Assembly (NCBI GenBank): GCA_026545225.1
Contig: CM048846.1
Location: 56,238,270-56,302,269, forward strand
DNA length: 64,000 bases
Direction of reading: 5' to 3'
Source of the DNA: Cornus controversa
Lineage: Eukaryota; Streptophyta; Magnoliopsida; Cornales; Cornaceae
Shown here piece by piece: positions 32,365 to 43,380 of the stretch. The first letter of the stretch is position 1; each line of letters opens with the position of its first letter. A model generated the notes under the pieces. That model saw only the letters and a program-made list of their open reading frames with translations, did not search any database and had not been told where the DNA came from. The position numbers and the translations under genes are program-made.

Positions 32365-35134
32365 CTAGTTTTGTTGACGATAACCAGTGTATTGTGCTTG
32401 GTAACCTTGTTGAAGATACCCTCCAAATTGAATTGCTGGATTTCTCTGACGATTCTGCACAAGAGGGGTTCAGACATAAAAATAAAAATAATTAAATAAA
32501 AATTATATAGATATTACCATGATTAAATATACAATTAATATGATACAAAAAATATATGTTTACCCAATCATTGCATGGATTTGCTTCATCTCTTTCATTA
32601 ACGTGATTGGTTGTCTTATTGACCTGATAATAAGTATGTGTGAATTCAATCATTCATTACTTATACAAAAATATGGGCATTATAGTAACAGATGAAAATA
32701 GGCACCAACCTGACAATAAGATGCTTGTGAGCTAATATTCAATTCTGTGGTGGGCTGTGACAAATCATGAGTCATTGTTTCTGCATTTGTTGTTACCCTT
32801 TCTCCATTACCCTGATTAAGAAATTGAATAAATCGGTAGTCATCGGACCTTTGGAAGCGAGGGCTTGGGGGTGGACTATGTTGTTGGCAAATATGAAATG
32901 CATACTTGCTTTGAATCTCAGCACCCTACAACAAAAAAATATAGGATAAATTAATGTAACATATGTTTTGAACTAATGTAACATAATAGAACGTCACTCA
33001 CCTTATTCATGACATAGGATTCAACTGGTTGTTTCAGAGACTTCTTTTTGTTTTGTGCGTGGATTTCTTGTGATGATTTGTATCTCTTTTTGCGCCCTCT
33101 TGATGTGTCCCTTTTTTTCAAACCCGTTACGGTAATTTCATGGCCACTTTGCTCGTAAGTAACATGAATTTGATGCCCATTACCAACCTTGGACGGATTT
33201 TCACCATTATGTTGCACCCGCTTTTCCTTTCTCATATCTTCTAGAAGCTTAAGCAAATATTGACCATGTACAATGGATAAATTATAAAACTCATCACCCT
33301 CTGATGCAAATGAACTAACGCGTGTGAAAAGATGACACATGTCTCTAAAACGTTGTCGTTGCTGCAAACTAGGATCCGCTTGCACTTCACGGCCAATGAA
33401 ATCTAACACTGCCTCATCTCTCGCCCCTCGCGTCCACCGTTTTACTATGTATTCCTCAGGTAATTCAATTTTGTGATGCAGCTCTCTAATAACCTTTATC
33501 ACATGCGAACACAGAAAACCTTCCATTTCAAACTTCCCACAATTACACATCAAATAACCATCTTGTCTCTTTCTTACACGCTGTTCTTGACTATGTCCAT
33601 CAAGTGATGCCACCATGTAAATGACTTCTCCATCCTGCTGGATTGTTTCTTTGTGATAAATTTCAACCATCTTTTCAAATTGTTGTTGAAATTGCTCAAA
33701 AATAATTCTAGTGTATCTCTCACTAGCTTGGACTAACATTGTGTTTGAATTTTTTATCTTTGGCAGTTTCGAAGCTAAATTGTACTCTGCTAGCAATTCC
33801 TTGTACCTTTTGTCTGTGACCATCCTATCAAAGTTTTTGAAAAAATCAGGAATAGTATGGTCAGATTTCAAGTACTTTTTCAATGTGGCATTGAGGCTTT
33901 CACTTAATTGAGTGCTCCTTATACCAGCACACCAATGATGTTTTACAAATGCCTTTGCCCATTTGGTTCTGAGACTATATAAAACAGACAACCATTTGTT
34001 GTCACGAACACCACACTCGATTAACATAGACTCCCAACACATTTCAAATTCGTCTTCATCCTCATGTTGATTCACAAACTCAAATAAAATGTCTTTTATA
34101 CCAACCGAACCCTTTCTTACATGGCCTAAATGTTTCATAGCATTTTGCATAATATGCCATGTACAGAGGTGATGGTGTGTCCCGGGCATAACCAACGCTA
34201 GCCCTTTTGCAATAGCCGCATCTTGATCAGTTACAATTGTTCTCGGATATTTTTGAGACATTGCAGCCAAAAATTTCTGAAACAACCACACAAATGAGTC
34301 TGCCGTCTCATCATACATCAAAGCGGCTCCAAATATAACTGTTTCTCTGTGATGATTCAAACCAACAAAAGCAGCAAACGGTCTATTCGCATTATTTTTA
34401 TTGTAAGTTGTGTCGAATGTCATAACATCTCCAAAATGACCGTAATCAATAATCATCCGTGCATCCGCCCAAAATATATTGGTCATCATCTCTTGATTGT
34501 CCAACTGAACTGCATGAAAGAACGATGGATTGTCCAACAGTTGGGATTGAAAATACTCAAATATGCATCCAGCCTCTCCAAATTGCAACTGCTTTTGTCT
34601 CTTCGTTCTTAAATAATTTTTTTGGTCTACTTTTGTAAACCCAATCGCTTCTCTTGCCCCGACTTGTCTTCCCATTAGTTCATATGCAGAACCAATAGGT
34701 AGTCCAGAATCAGCTGCCAAATCGACCTCAATTGCCTGAGGTACAGAGATATTTCGTTGTGAAGGCATCAAATGACTGCAATCTTTTCTAATGAATTCAT
34801 GGTTGTGCACTTCTTCAAACCTATCTAGGAAAAATAGCATTTTTTCCCTTACTAATTTTATATGCATGAAGGCACCACATCCGGTCCTCGTTTTCGCCCT
34901 TTCTTCTTTTGTAAGATGGTTCCTCTTGTCTTTTTCTCTATAACCCTCCTTGCAACATACAAATTTGGCAGAAGTAATTTCCCCAGTTTTTTGGTTTTTA
35001 TTCGTATGATCCCTTCTTATACTAAATCCAATTTGGCGTCCGTATGCATTGTAAAAGTCGTATGATTCATTGACCGACTCAAACACCATTCCAACTTTGG
35101 GTTTATATTCCCATTCACCCAATGGACTATCCAT
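32365..35134 (-). CDS. FAR1-type MULE transposase, four exons
   Basis: Coding exons on the minus strand are 33002-35134, 32710-32925, 32564-32623 and 32365-32454, all in frame with GT..AG borders, giving about 832 residues. The start is the ATG at 35134, 13 bases after an acceptor (TTGTTATAG), so a leader intron is likely. Order of domains: FAR1-type zinc-binding N-terminus (about 27-115, CC ... CG ... HNH), MULE DDE core with Asp241 (TFDTTY), Asp303/305 (VTDQDAAI), CxxH 324-327 and a likely Glu in SESLNAT, then a SWIM finger CxC(530-532)..CxH(542-544). It would bind and cut the TIRs in the nucleus. FAR1/FHY3-like domesticated relatives exist, but the TIRs and TSD favour an active-type transposase. 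The last exon ends at TAG 32365-32367 inside a Q/Y-rich tail. Confidence 0.92.
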
Positions 35135-35229
35135 TGATTTCAACCACCTATAACAAGATAATGAAGTGTATTAGAAAGTGCATTTCTTAATAAATCTATT
35201 GATAATTCAAAATATGATATAAAAAATAA

Positions 35230-35690
35230 TATTAAAAGATAGAAAAATATTTATTGGTGGTAAAGAGATATAGATGAATTGTGGTGAGAATAAATAAATT
35301 AAGTTATAATAATACAAATATTTTTAGGTATAAGGGTGGTGAAATGTAGATTTAAGGTTAGTGAAAAATAGATTTAAGGCTGGTGAGGTATAGATGAACT
35401 GTGGTGAAAAAAAATTAAGTTTTAATAATACAAATATTTTTAGGTATGAGGGTGGTGAAATGTAGATTTAAGGTTGGTGAAAAATAGATTTAAGCTTGGT
35501 GAAATATAGATTTAAGAGTGGTGAGATATGATGAACTGTGGTGAATTTTTTTTTAGTTAAAAATACATATATTTTCTATATTTTTAGGTATGAGGGTGGT
35601 GAAATGTAAATTTAAAGTTGGTGAAAAGTAGATTTAAGGGTGAGGTGATGAGATATAGATGAAATGTGATGACAAAAGATTATTTTACTA
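35230..35690 (+). repeat. Diverged subterminal copies of the array unit, upstream of the transposase
   Basis: Three to four degraded units with AGGTATAAGGGTGGTGAAAT, GATTTAAGGTTGGTGAAAAA and GATGAACTGTGGTGA. Scattered GGTGAAATGTAAATTTAAG words continue to about 35900. The same unit thus occurs in three places in the element, on both sides of the transposase gene. Confidence 0.85.
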
Positions 35691-36286
35691 AATCTGTAGA
35701 CAAAATTTAATTCTTTTAATAAATAAGAATTAAACAATTTTTACAGCATTTATTATCACATATATTTCCACATATTACATTTCAAGATAAAAAAAAATTA
35801 CAAGACAAAATAAAAGTGTTCAAGGGACAAAATAAATGTTGGTGAAATATAAATTTAAGATTAGTGAAATGTAAATTTAAGGTGGTGAAGAAGAGTTTTA
35901 ATGTGAAATAACACATTTATTGAACAACAGTTTTTACAGCATTTATTATCACAAATATCACATTTATATTTCAAAACACAATTAACATGTTGAAGGAACA
36001 AAATAAACACCATTAAAATAATATTCAAGCCTAAATTACATAATAAATGATATTATTGACATGTTCATACCTGATGGATGGAGATGATGACAGAGAGAAG
36101 AGAAGAAATGAGTTTTGGGAGGGAATAAAGTGAGTTGGTGAATGACTGAATGTATTAAATGGGTTGGTGGTTGGTGAAAAGTGAGAGTATTAATAATATA
36201 TATAATAAAGGCTGATAGTTAAAACAATATATATAACGGAGAAGGAGAAGAAGACGGAACAAAACAAGCAAAGCAAGCAAACTTAT
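35691..36286. other. Presumed promoter and leader region of the transposase
   Basis: AT-rich; no coding region. Lies between the right TIR and the transposase leader. Includes GA-rich sequence near 36060-36120 and TATATATA at 36198-36234. Confidence 0.45.
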
Positions 36287-36355
36287 CAAAACGACGCCGA
36301 ATCCGGGTAGGGCACGGGAAGGGCACGGATCCACTAGGGCAGAGGATCCTGCTCC
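36287..36355 (-). repeat. MULE right terminal inverted repeat
   Basis: Read on the minus strand: GGAGCAGGATCCTCTGCCCT, a GTGCCCTTCCCGTGCCCTAC block, and GGCGTCGTTTT. Mirror of 19841-19908. Confidence 0.9.
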
Positions 36356-36364
36356 CTGGGTGAG
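36356..36364. repeat. MULE target-site duplication, right
   Basis: CTGGGTGAG, identical to 19832-19840. Confidence 0.93.
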
Positions 36365-36521
36365 AGGCTTGGTGCAAAGGGTGAAAAGACCTTTCTTTTC
36401 CTGAATTCAAGCTGCATACATCATATCTCATACTTGGGAAAGTTCACTTTTGCACGCCATCAGTGCGTAGGCAGAAAGTGTATCTTTAAATCAGGCTTTT
36501 CGCTGTCCAAATCACGTGGCT

Positions 36522-37259
36522 TCACCACCATCGTGCAATGTTAAAATACTGAAACTTGAATCCTTGCTGCTTCAATTGGTCTCCTACCTTGCTGTAGTTC
36601 TGAAAATAGATATCAACTTACTTTTTCACTTTCTGGTATAACCTTGGCCTTTTCTCGTTGATGAGCTCCTCCACTGGTTCAATCTCCTTTTCAGGTTCTG
36701 GAATACAAAATATAGCCAGTGTGATCTTCTCCTTTACAGAGTTTGTCACTACCCTGTGCACTGGGCTCTTGAATATTCCATTACTCATTATCTCTGCTTG
36801 ATTGCCGACATTAAAGAGAAGAGCATGGGGAACAATGGGCACTCTAAACCATTGATCATCTTTCAGGACTTGGAGGCCCTCCCCTTCTTTGTATTGCAAG
36901 AGGAAGGTAATTGCTGATCTATCTGCATGTGGTTTGACGCTGAGAATAAGATCAGGCCTTGGACATGGTGGGTAGAAGTTAAATCTTGCAATCATTGTTC
37001 CTCTTTCAATATACTCGTTCGGAAAGCAGTTCTCCTCCAAGTTCAATGAATTTTCCATGGCCTTGAGGATGAGCTCATTCATCATTCTCAACTTCATGGT
37101 ATATTCATGTAAAATTTCCTCAAAACTTTCAGGAATTTCAGGCCACAGTTTGAGCTTTCTCTAATCTTCTGGGTTTACAGTAAGATACAAATGGTCAGTC
37201 CAATTGAGAATTTGATTCTTCGAAAGAACTGTATCATTCCCGTACCCTTCCATATCATC
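36522..37259 (-). pseudogene. 2-oxoglutarate/Fe(II) dioxygenase (SRG1-like) C-terminal two thirds, intron-free
   Basis: Minus-strand reading from EGYGND through a typical SRG1/DIOX-type catalytic half. It includes FYPPCPRPDLILSVKPHADR with the iron-binding HxD, the second His in SPVHRVV, and a C-terminus RPRLYQKVKK then VDIYFQNY. Two in-frame stops break it: TAG at 37161-37163 and TAA at 36618-36620. The 2-oxoglutarate-binding RxS position reads KIT instead of the usual RxS. Family genes normally have introns; none interrupts the reading here, so this looks like a retroposed or captured copy. Members act on flavonoids, alkaloids or hormones; the substrate cannot be inferred. Confidence 0.85.
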
Positions 37260-37330
37260 AAATGTTCTGGAGTATTCACAAGCACATATAGAATAGCAAC
37301 AGCAAAGTGCTGCATATAAATTCTTAATCA

Positions 37331-37672
37331 GCCTCTCCAATTATCCTTTCGCTTTCAAAATCTCCTGGAGAGCTTCAACAGGGGTCTTGCAATTAATCCT
37401 CTCCTGAAGCTCTGGTAGATCAACCCGCATGAATGGATTAGTTTCAGCTTTTTATCAATGGTTGAGGGAATAATGGGGTGGCCTGCCTGTCGCTCATGTT
37501 GAGCCCATGGCAACTTTCGGGTTGCCTTTACATTGTCTGGTTCAACTGTCAAAGCGAACTGCAAATCTACCACCCCAGCAATAAACAAAGTGTCTCCTGT
37601 GAAAATAGCAGATCCCTTCTCTAAACTTGCTGTTGTCCATGGGTGTAAGGAAGAATAATAACGAGCTGGCAC
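37331..37672 (-). pseudogene. Glyoxalase II (hydroxyacylglutathione hydrolase) C-terminal fragment, deleted and frameshifted
   Basis: Minus-strand reading contains AIFTGDTLFIAG, in which the metal-binding Asp of the metallo-beta-lactamase fold is kept. It then jumps to LQFALTVEPDNVKA, skipping the GHEYT segment and its metal-binding His. A frameshift follows STIDKKL, after which ETNPFMRVDLPELQERINCK and TPVEALQEILKAK match the family C-terminus. The final residues are shifted again. Glyoxalase II hydrolyses lactoylglutathione in methylglyoxal detoxification; this copy cannot. It lies directly upstream of the dioxygenase fragment on the same strand. Confidence 0.82.
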
Positions 37673-39482
37673 CGGAAGACAGTGAGCCTCTTAGTCATGC
37701 GGATGTTGTCAATGAACTGGTTAAAGGGATTATTGCAACTGAAATTTATAGCAGCCATGAGGTACTAGCGAGCATTTTGGGTTCCAACTCTTCCCATGGC
37801 TTCGGTCTCGCCCTAGCCTTCAATAGCGTTCCACCATCTTCGCTTTCCAGGTACTCTCCTTTAGTTGAGGAGCGCCTTCCATTTTAGTGGGAATTTTCAC
37901 ATTCTATTGACTTGTCTAGCCTTTTTAAATTGTCCAATCCCTTAAAGCGATTGGACCGATTGGGTCGACCGGGTTAAAACTTAATACGGAGCGTTATGGA
38001 AAGAAGTTGGTATTTATGACGCCATTCTTCTCTCAAAGGACCAAATTATGATGGATAGGGAAGCTATATTCTCTTTGCTTTGTTTCTGGTCACGCTCCAC
38101 CAATGCATTTCACCTTCGGTGTGGAATGATTGGCCCAACGGTGTAAGACATCTGTTTCCACACTAGGCTTAGACCACACGGGGAAGAGATAAATTCTCTT
38201 CTTGATGTGTCTGGTGTGCAATACAAATATCCAATTAAACCCAATACCTCTGAATGTATCACAGCACATGGACCCTTTCTCAAAGCCAGCAAAGGTAGTG
38301 GAACCTCCATTTTTTATTTTGAGCATATTTCTTTTCTAGTGTACTGGTTAAACGGGTTCTTGTTCTGCATTTCTTCGATCATTGTCACTAAAGAATTCAC
38401 TCGGTTGGCCTTTGCCCTTCATTTTGGTAAGAAACTTGCTCTTGCTCCCTTCGTTCTTTCTTATCTTTATCGTGGCATTGGTGAGTATATCAACTCCAAT
38501 TTCAGGACTTGCTCTGGGCCTTTTTGGTTACTACAACTTTGGTCATATGCATATTTCCCAGAACTTCATTCTGACTTTGATATTTCAGTTGATGTTCTTG
38601 TCCCTAGTTATCTTTATGCCCGCATCCAATCGAAGAGAAAAACTTTCAAATCCATGTTTTCTTTTTTCTATAATCTTCCTACATATCGAGCTTCAAATCT
38701 TTTCTTTCCCTTCTCACCTCGACCGATGCAACCCAAATGACTTTCTTTTCCCCAAGGCCAAGCTCCTCCCACCTATCAAGGTGAGCGCAAAGGGGCATGG
38801 GCTAGCTTCTTAATCGTTAGAGATCTCTTCTATAGGTGTTCAACACTTGGTCATCAAAATAGCAAGTGTGGAGGAGAGTATTATAACCCTCCACAGTTTG
38901 CTAGACAGTTTGGTTTTACCCAACTCGTTCCTCTTCCACCTTTTTGATCTCTCAATAATTCGTTCCTAGACCGAGAGATTCTTACCTCGGATAAGGTAGC
39001 AAAAAAGATTTATGCTCGCTTTGCTAGTTTTTTTAAAAAAATTCCTTGCAGCCGTTTATAGAAAATCCTAGCACCTCCTCATCATTTGATCATTGGTGGG
39101 GGCATTATATTGCCAAAGTTATGGCAGAAGAATGGAAACTTGTAATGGATATGATTTCTTCTCATCTTTTCAAAGATTCAGGCGACTTAATTAGATCAAA
39201 ATCTCCTAGAGGAATCAACGTGACCAATCGTGATTCTCCGAGTAAGAAAAAATAATCAAAATCGGCAAAGGAATGTAATTTCATTTGATGCAATATTAAA
39301 CTTGACGGCTCTTTTTACTAGGCACAACCTCTTTTGATGTCATATTTTATTTGCACAACTGTAGTTTTTCATGATCCTTTTGGTGCATCCAACTATGAGG
39401 TGGACGAGTCGAATGCTGAAAAGGAATAAGAGATGCTGCCCAAGAGACCTAAGGTATCATCTATGAACTTTGTGAAAATGAG
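37668..39482 (+). pseudogene. Plant mobile domain (PMD, PF10536) protein gene, copy 1, with stops
   Basis: Plus-strand reading shows PMD hallmarks: SDWTDWVDRV, then FWSRSTNAFHLRCGMIGPT with an in-frame TAA right after, TRLRPHGEE, and LALAPFVLSYLYRGIGEYIN with GPFWLLQLWSYAYFPEL. Downstream exon-like pieces (for example WWGHYIAKVMAEEWKLVMD at 39082 onward) match copy 2 on the opposite strand. Another stop (TAA) falls after DRVKT. PMD proteins include host MAIN/MAIL1 but most copies are transposon-borne. It ends abruptly at 39482 against the tail of copy 2. Confidence 0.8.
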
Positions 39483-41275
39483 CTGATCGTATGGTGTGAT
39501 ATTGAGAGACATTTTGTCTCACTTGATCGGTTAGTGACTGGTGCTCCTCCTGTTTGTCGCTGATTTTAGTAGAGAGATCCTTAGTGGTCTGTGTCAAAAT
39601 TTGAAAATTGGAGATAAAGACCAGGAAGCGAGTGCGAATGGACCGAAGATGCTCTATCTGACTCTGATATAGATCGCAATGCTCCACTAAAATAGACAAG
39701 GCGTCAGCCACATCAGCAGCCAAACTTGGAAGCTCAGAAAGATCTTGAGAAACAATGTCAACTAGGAACTTCTTGGCTTTCTTAATGTCCGGTGAGAGAG
39801 AAGAAGGAGTAGGCTCGGGGACTGCCTCAGCCATCAAGGGGTCGGAATTGAACCCAGCCTCCACTTGGGCAATGTAGGCATCAAAATCTTCAACCGTGGT
39901 ATAATCTTGGTGAATCGGTTGAGATTGAGAGCCTGAACCCACCTGTGAAAGAAAGTACTTAGTAATGCAAATCAAACTTTTTATGTGAAGAAAATCCACT
40001 CTCAATGTGAACACTCACGTTGACTGACAAAGGCTGAGTGATATGGCTAAAGGTTTTCTCACTTGCGGTTGCCCGGACAGGGTATGAACTTGAAGCTCTT
40101 GGCCTAAGGCTTGAAGCAACCTATGAAAGGTAGCTGTTAGAGTGCATAAGAATGATAAAAGCATAAGTGAGGAAAAATTACCTCCACTCCATCTGATGAA
40201 TTAGGGGTAGCGAAAAATAGAACAGGGTTGGGAGTTGATTCAAAGACCCTAGTCATGGTAGGTTGAGTTTCAGTGCCTCCAATTGAGGGCTCCCTATCAT
40301 GCACGCTATCTTCCTAGACTTGATAACCATTTCTCTTCAATATCTTAGCAGAGGAAGAAGGGACCTACCCATAAGATATTGTTAGATCAGCCATATGTGA
40401 TATATTTATATATATCAAAAGAAAAAAAAACTTAAGTATATGTTTGACATATGAAATTCATAAAGGTTGGAGTAAGCATATGTTTGACATATGAAATGAC
40501 ATAAATTGTAAAGCCTCATTTTCACAAAGTTCATTGATGATACCTTAAGTCTCTTAGGGGGCATCTCGTCTTCCTCTTCAGCATTCGACTCGTCCACCTC
40601 ATAGTCAGATGCACCCAAAGGATCATGAAAAACTATAACTGTGCAAATAAAATGTGAGATAAAGAGAGGTCGTGCCAAGTAAAAAGAGCTATCAAGTTTA
40701 ATATTGCATCAAATGAAATTACCTTCCTTTGACGATTTTAATTGTTTTTTCTCACTCGGAGAATCACGATTGATCACGCTAATTCCTCTAGAAGGTTTTG
40801 ATCTAACCAAGTTGCCCGAATCTTTGAATAGATGAGAAGAAATCCTATCCATTACAAGTTTCCAATCCTCTGCCATAACTTTGGCAATATAATGCCCCCA
40901 CCACTGATCAAATGACGAGGAGGTGCTAGGATTTTCTATAAATGGCAACAAGGAAATCTTTTTAAAAAAATTGGCAAAGTGAGCAAAAATCTTTTTTGCT
41001 ACCCTATCTGAGGTAAGAATATCTCGGTCCAGGAATGAATTATTAAGAGATCGGAAAGGTGGAAGAGGAATGAGTTGGGTAAGACCAAACTATCTAGCAA
41101 ACTGTAGAGGGTTATAATACTCTACTCCACATTTGCTATTTTGATGACCAAATGTTGAACACCTATAAAAGAGATCTCTAGCGATTAAGAAACTAGTCCA
41201 TGCCTCTTTGTGCTCACCTTGATAAGCGGGAGGAGCTTGGCCTGGGGGAAAGGAAATCCATTTGGGTTGCAACGA
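39457..41275 (-). pseudogene. PMD-gene 3' part, copy 2, fused downstream of gypsy integrase
   Basis: Minus-strand exon-like pieces: 41275-41090 (PPGQAPPAYQGEHKEAW ...), 40951-40709 (WWGHYIAKVMAEDWKLVMD), about 40620-40515 (YEVDESNAEEEDEMPPKRLK) and 39990-39457, a coiled coil with SLAADVADALSILVEHCDLY. 40515-41275 is an inverted copy of 38712-39482. The upstream edge joins gypsy integrase sequence at 41275, and the PMD core itself is absent, so the piece is 5'-truncated. It could have been an additional open frame downstream of pol in the gypsy element. Confidence 0.65.
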
Positions 41276-41879
41276 TGGATTTCACCATTGACATCTTTTA
41301 AATGATATGCACCCCCCTTAAGAACTTTATGGATCATAAATGGGCCATCCTAATTTGATGACCATTTCCCATATTTTTGATCATTAACCCCTGTTGGGTG
41401 AATATATGGTCTTCCAAACCAAGTCCCCTTCATCAAAAGCCTTAGCTTTGACCCGCTTGTTGTATGCCCTTGCAACTCACTTCTTCTGAACTTGGATATG
41501 GTCAAGGGCCCTCAACCTCACTTCATCAAGATCCTTTAACTCTATCAACTAGATTAATTATATTCTACATTAGTTAAATTATTTTGCAATATGACTCTCA
41601 TAGATCGTACTGTAATTCCATGGACGAAACTACATCATGACCATAAGTTAACATGAATGGGGTTATGCTCGTGCTTGACTGTTGAGAGGTTCTATAAGCT
41701 CAAAGCGCCTCTAATAACAGCTCATGCCTCGACCATTTTTCTGATGATCCCTTTTATGGTCTTGTTAGAAGATTCAGCTTGTCCATTCCCTTGGGCAAAA
41801 TGTGGGGTTGAGTTCAAGAGTTTAATCCCATATTCTGCTGCAAATGCTTGCACTTCTGAAGCAACGAGCGCCGAACCAT
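41276..41879 (-). pseudogene. Ty3/gypsy integrase C-terminal part (outer element)
   Basis: Minus-strand reading begins exactly at the LTR edge inside the integrase core: NGSALVASEVQAFAAEYGIK, then HFAQGNGQAESSNKTIKGII with the catalytic Glu. It decays downstream and ends with a GAYHLKDVNGEIHRC-like C-terminal segment near 41276-41320. The upstream half of the integrase and all earlier domains are missing, consistent with a deletion that fused the LTR to the integrase. Confidence 0.83.
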
Positions 41880-43375
41880 TGTTTGACTCACAAGTGGCCT
41901 GAGGTCGTTGATTAATAAATGGCTGACCTGAAATGCAGGCGTGCCAGAGTTCGAATGTACTCAATGATTTTTGTACCAAACTATTCCTATTGGGTTGAGT
42001 CATCGACCTAAGCTAGTTCAAGCGAAAGTTAGAGAGTATGAATGACTCTCTCTTTGAGGTTGCTATTGCCTTTGAAGAAATGACTTTAGAAGTTCTTGTA
42101 TAAGATTTGTAAGTAATGTAAATGGATAGTAATTATACCCGAGTCTGTAACACTTTCTTCATTGATCTTTTGGAATGATTACAATGATGAACAAATTACA
42201 AACTTTGATTGAGAGGAAAAGATTGAATGCTAGTGATAAAACTAATGATACAACAGTAATGAGAATTAAAGTTGAGAACCTAAGTTACTGGTCTAGGAGA
42301 GAAATTAAATATTTCAAGGCTAGGAAGCAAAGTAAATGGTAGGCTAAGAATGAAAGCTAAGAGAGCTGAACAAAGTAAATACTAAGTGATATGAGTGATA
42401 TATGACTTAGGAATCTGATGGTCGTGGACCTTTGCTTTATAGGACTTGTATCAGTATTTATAGAGGTTATTGGTCTGATCATGTTCTTTTTAGTCCGTCC
42501 TTCTAGACAATAAATGGGTGCAGGTTGAAAGTGGTCTCCCAACTACATTGCTGAGTCTATTTTGGCATATTAGCACACTTCTCCATGGATAAACAAAGAT
42601 GTATAGCTGGCACGACATTTTTGGCTTTAGCTTGTGGGATCTTTCAAGTTGTTGACTTAGGTTGCTCACTATTTTTAGCTTTCCTCAACTACCAAGTCTG
42701 ACTCTGACTCTTGCCTAGGCTGGAGTCCTTTGACCATTCTGATTCCTCCATCAGAGGTGGGCGAGATTCTCCCATTTAAAGCTTTGAGTCTTTGAACCTT
42801 AGAAATTGATCAAGTTGTCATTTCTATTTTTAGCTTTCGTAGTCTTTAGACCTGACTTCTGAATTTTCGGGCCCTTGAAATTCGCAGTTAATTATACTTT
42901 GACTCGGATCAAATTTTCAATAGTTTTCAAGGCCTAAAAAGAACTTGATTATATTTCGCCCAAACTTAGTCCTTTTAGGCGTGGTCAAAACTTCTAGGCC
43001 ATGAGTGGCCGAAAAACTCTTAGGTGTCTCTCTTAGGTGACTTTTGATTGAGATGCTCTTAGATGGCGAGTCATCGAGAGTCTTCGGCGAGAAGTAGTTG
43101 AGACTCTTAGGTCAGAAGTGGTCGAGACTCTATTATGCGACTCTCTCCTTAGACGATTTGATTGAGAATCTCTTAGGTGACTCTCGTCGAGAGTCTTAGG
43201 CCCGAGTCATCGAGAGTCTTAGGCAACTCTTTCCTTAGGTCACTCTCTTAGGCGACAAATGGTCGAGATATTCTTAGGCCATGATTGGCCAAAACCCTTA
43301 GGCGATGAGTGATTGAGACTCTTTTAATCTTGGCTACATGTCCCAATAACTTTGGCCATAATTTAGGTGTTAACA
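41880..43375 (-). repeat. 5' LTR of the outer gypsy element
   Basis: 1496 bp, plus-strand ends TGTTTGACTCACAAG and GGTGTTAACA, collinear with 7643-9121. No primer site is found next to it because the interior is deleted. Confidence 0.75.
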
Positions 43376-43380
43376 AAGTG
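43376..43380. repeat. Target-site duplication AAGTG (right copy)
   Basis: Matches 7638-7642. Confidence 0.6.

Larger units (their letters stand above)
19841..36355. mobile_element. Large Mutator-like element (MULE), 16.5 kb, three genes
   Basis: The 9-bp direct repeat CTGGGTGAG (19832-19840 and 36356-36364) flanks two inverted termini of about 68 bp sharing GGATCCTCTGCCCTA, GTGCCCT.CCCGTGCCCTA and an ACGACG.CGTTTT end. Nine-base duplications are diagnostic of Mutator transposition. Inside are an HMG-Ulp1 protease gene (+), a middle gene (+) and a FAR1-type transposase (-), with tandem arrays between and beside them. A third TIR copy occurs at 30841. The genes are open apart from a stop in the transposase tail, so it may have been active recently; mobility has not been shown. 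Confidence 0.9.
7643..43375 (-). mobile_element. Ty3/gypsy (Tat-like) element, internally deleted and invaded by copia and Mutator elements
   Basis: Two direct repeats of about 1.5 kb (7643-9121 and 41880-43375) have TGTT..AACA ends and matching outer 5-mers AAGTG (7638-7642 and 43376-43380), as expected for the LTRs of a single insertion. A purine-rich GGGGGCAGT abuts the left LTR on the minus strand, so the element runs right to left. The interior starts directly in the integrase; primer site, gag, protease, RT and RNase H are missing. Removing the nested copia (10908-18536) and Mutator element (19841-36355) leaves about 11.6 kb. The LTRs differ at perhaps a tenth of sites by eye, so the outer insertion is old. 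Confidence 0.72.

Noticed and set aside
32184-32477. A 97-codon minus-strand protein at the end of the transposase
   Set aside because: It is in a different frame from the spliced transposase exon, which continues the Q-rich reading with good splice sites.
32365-35134. Domesticated FHY3/FAR1 light-signalling gene
   Set aside because: The gene lies within TIRs and a 9-bp duplication together with other transposon genes, so a resident transposase is the simpler reading.
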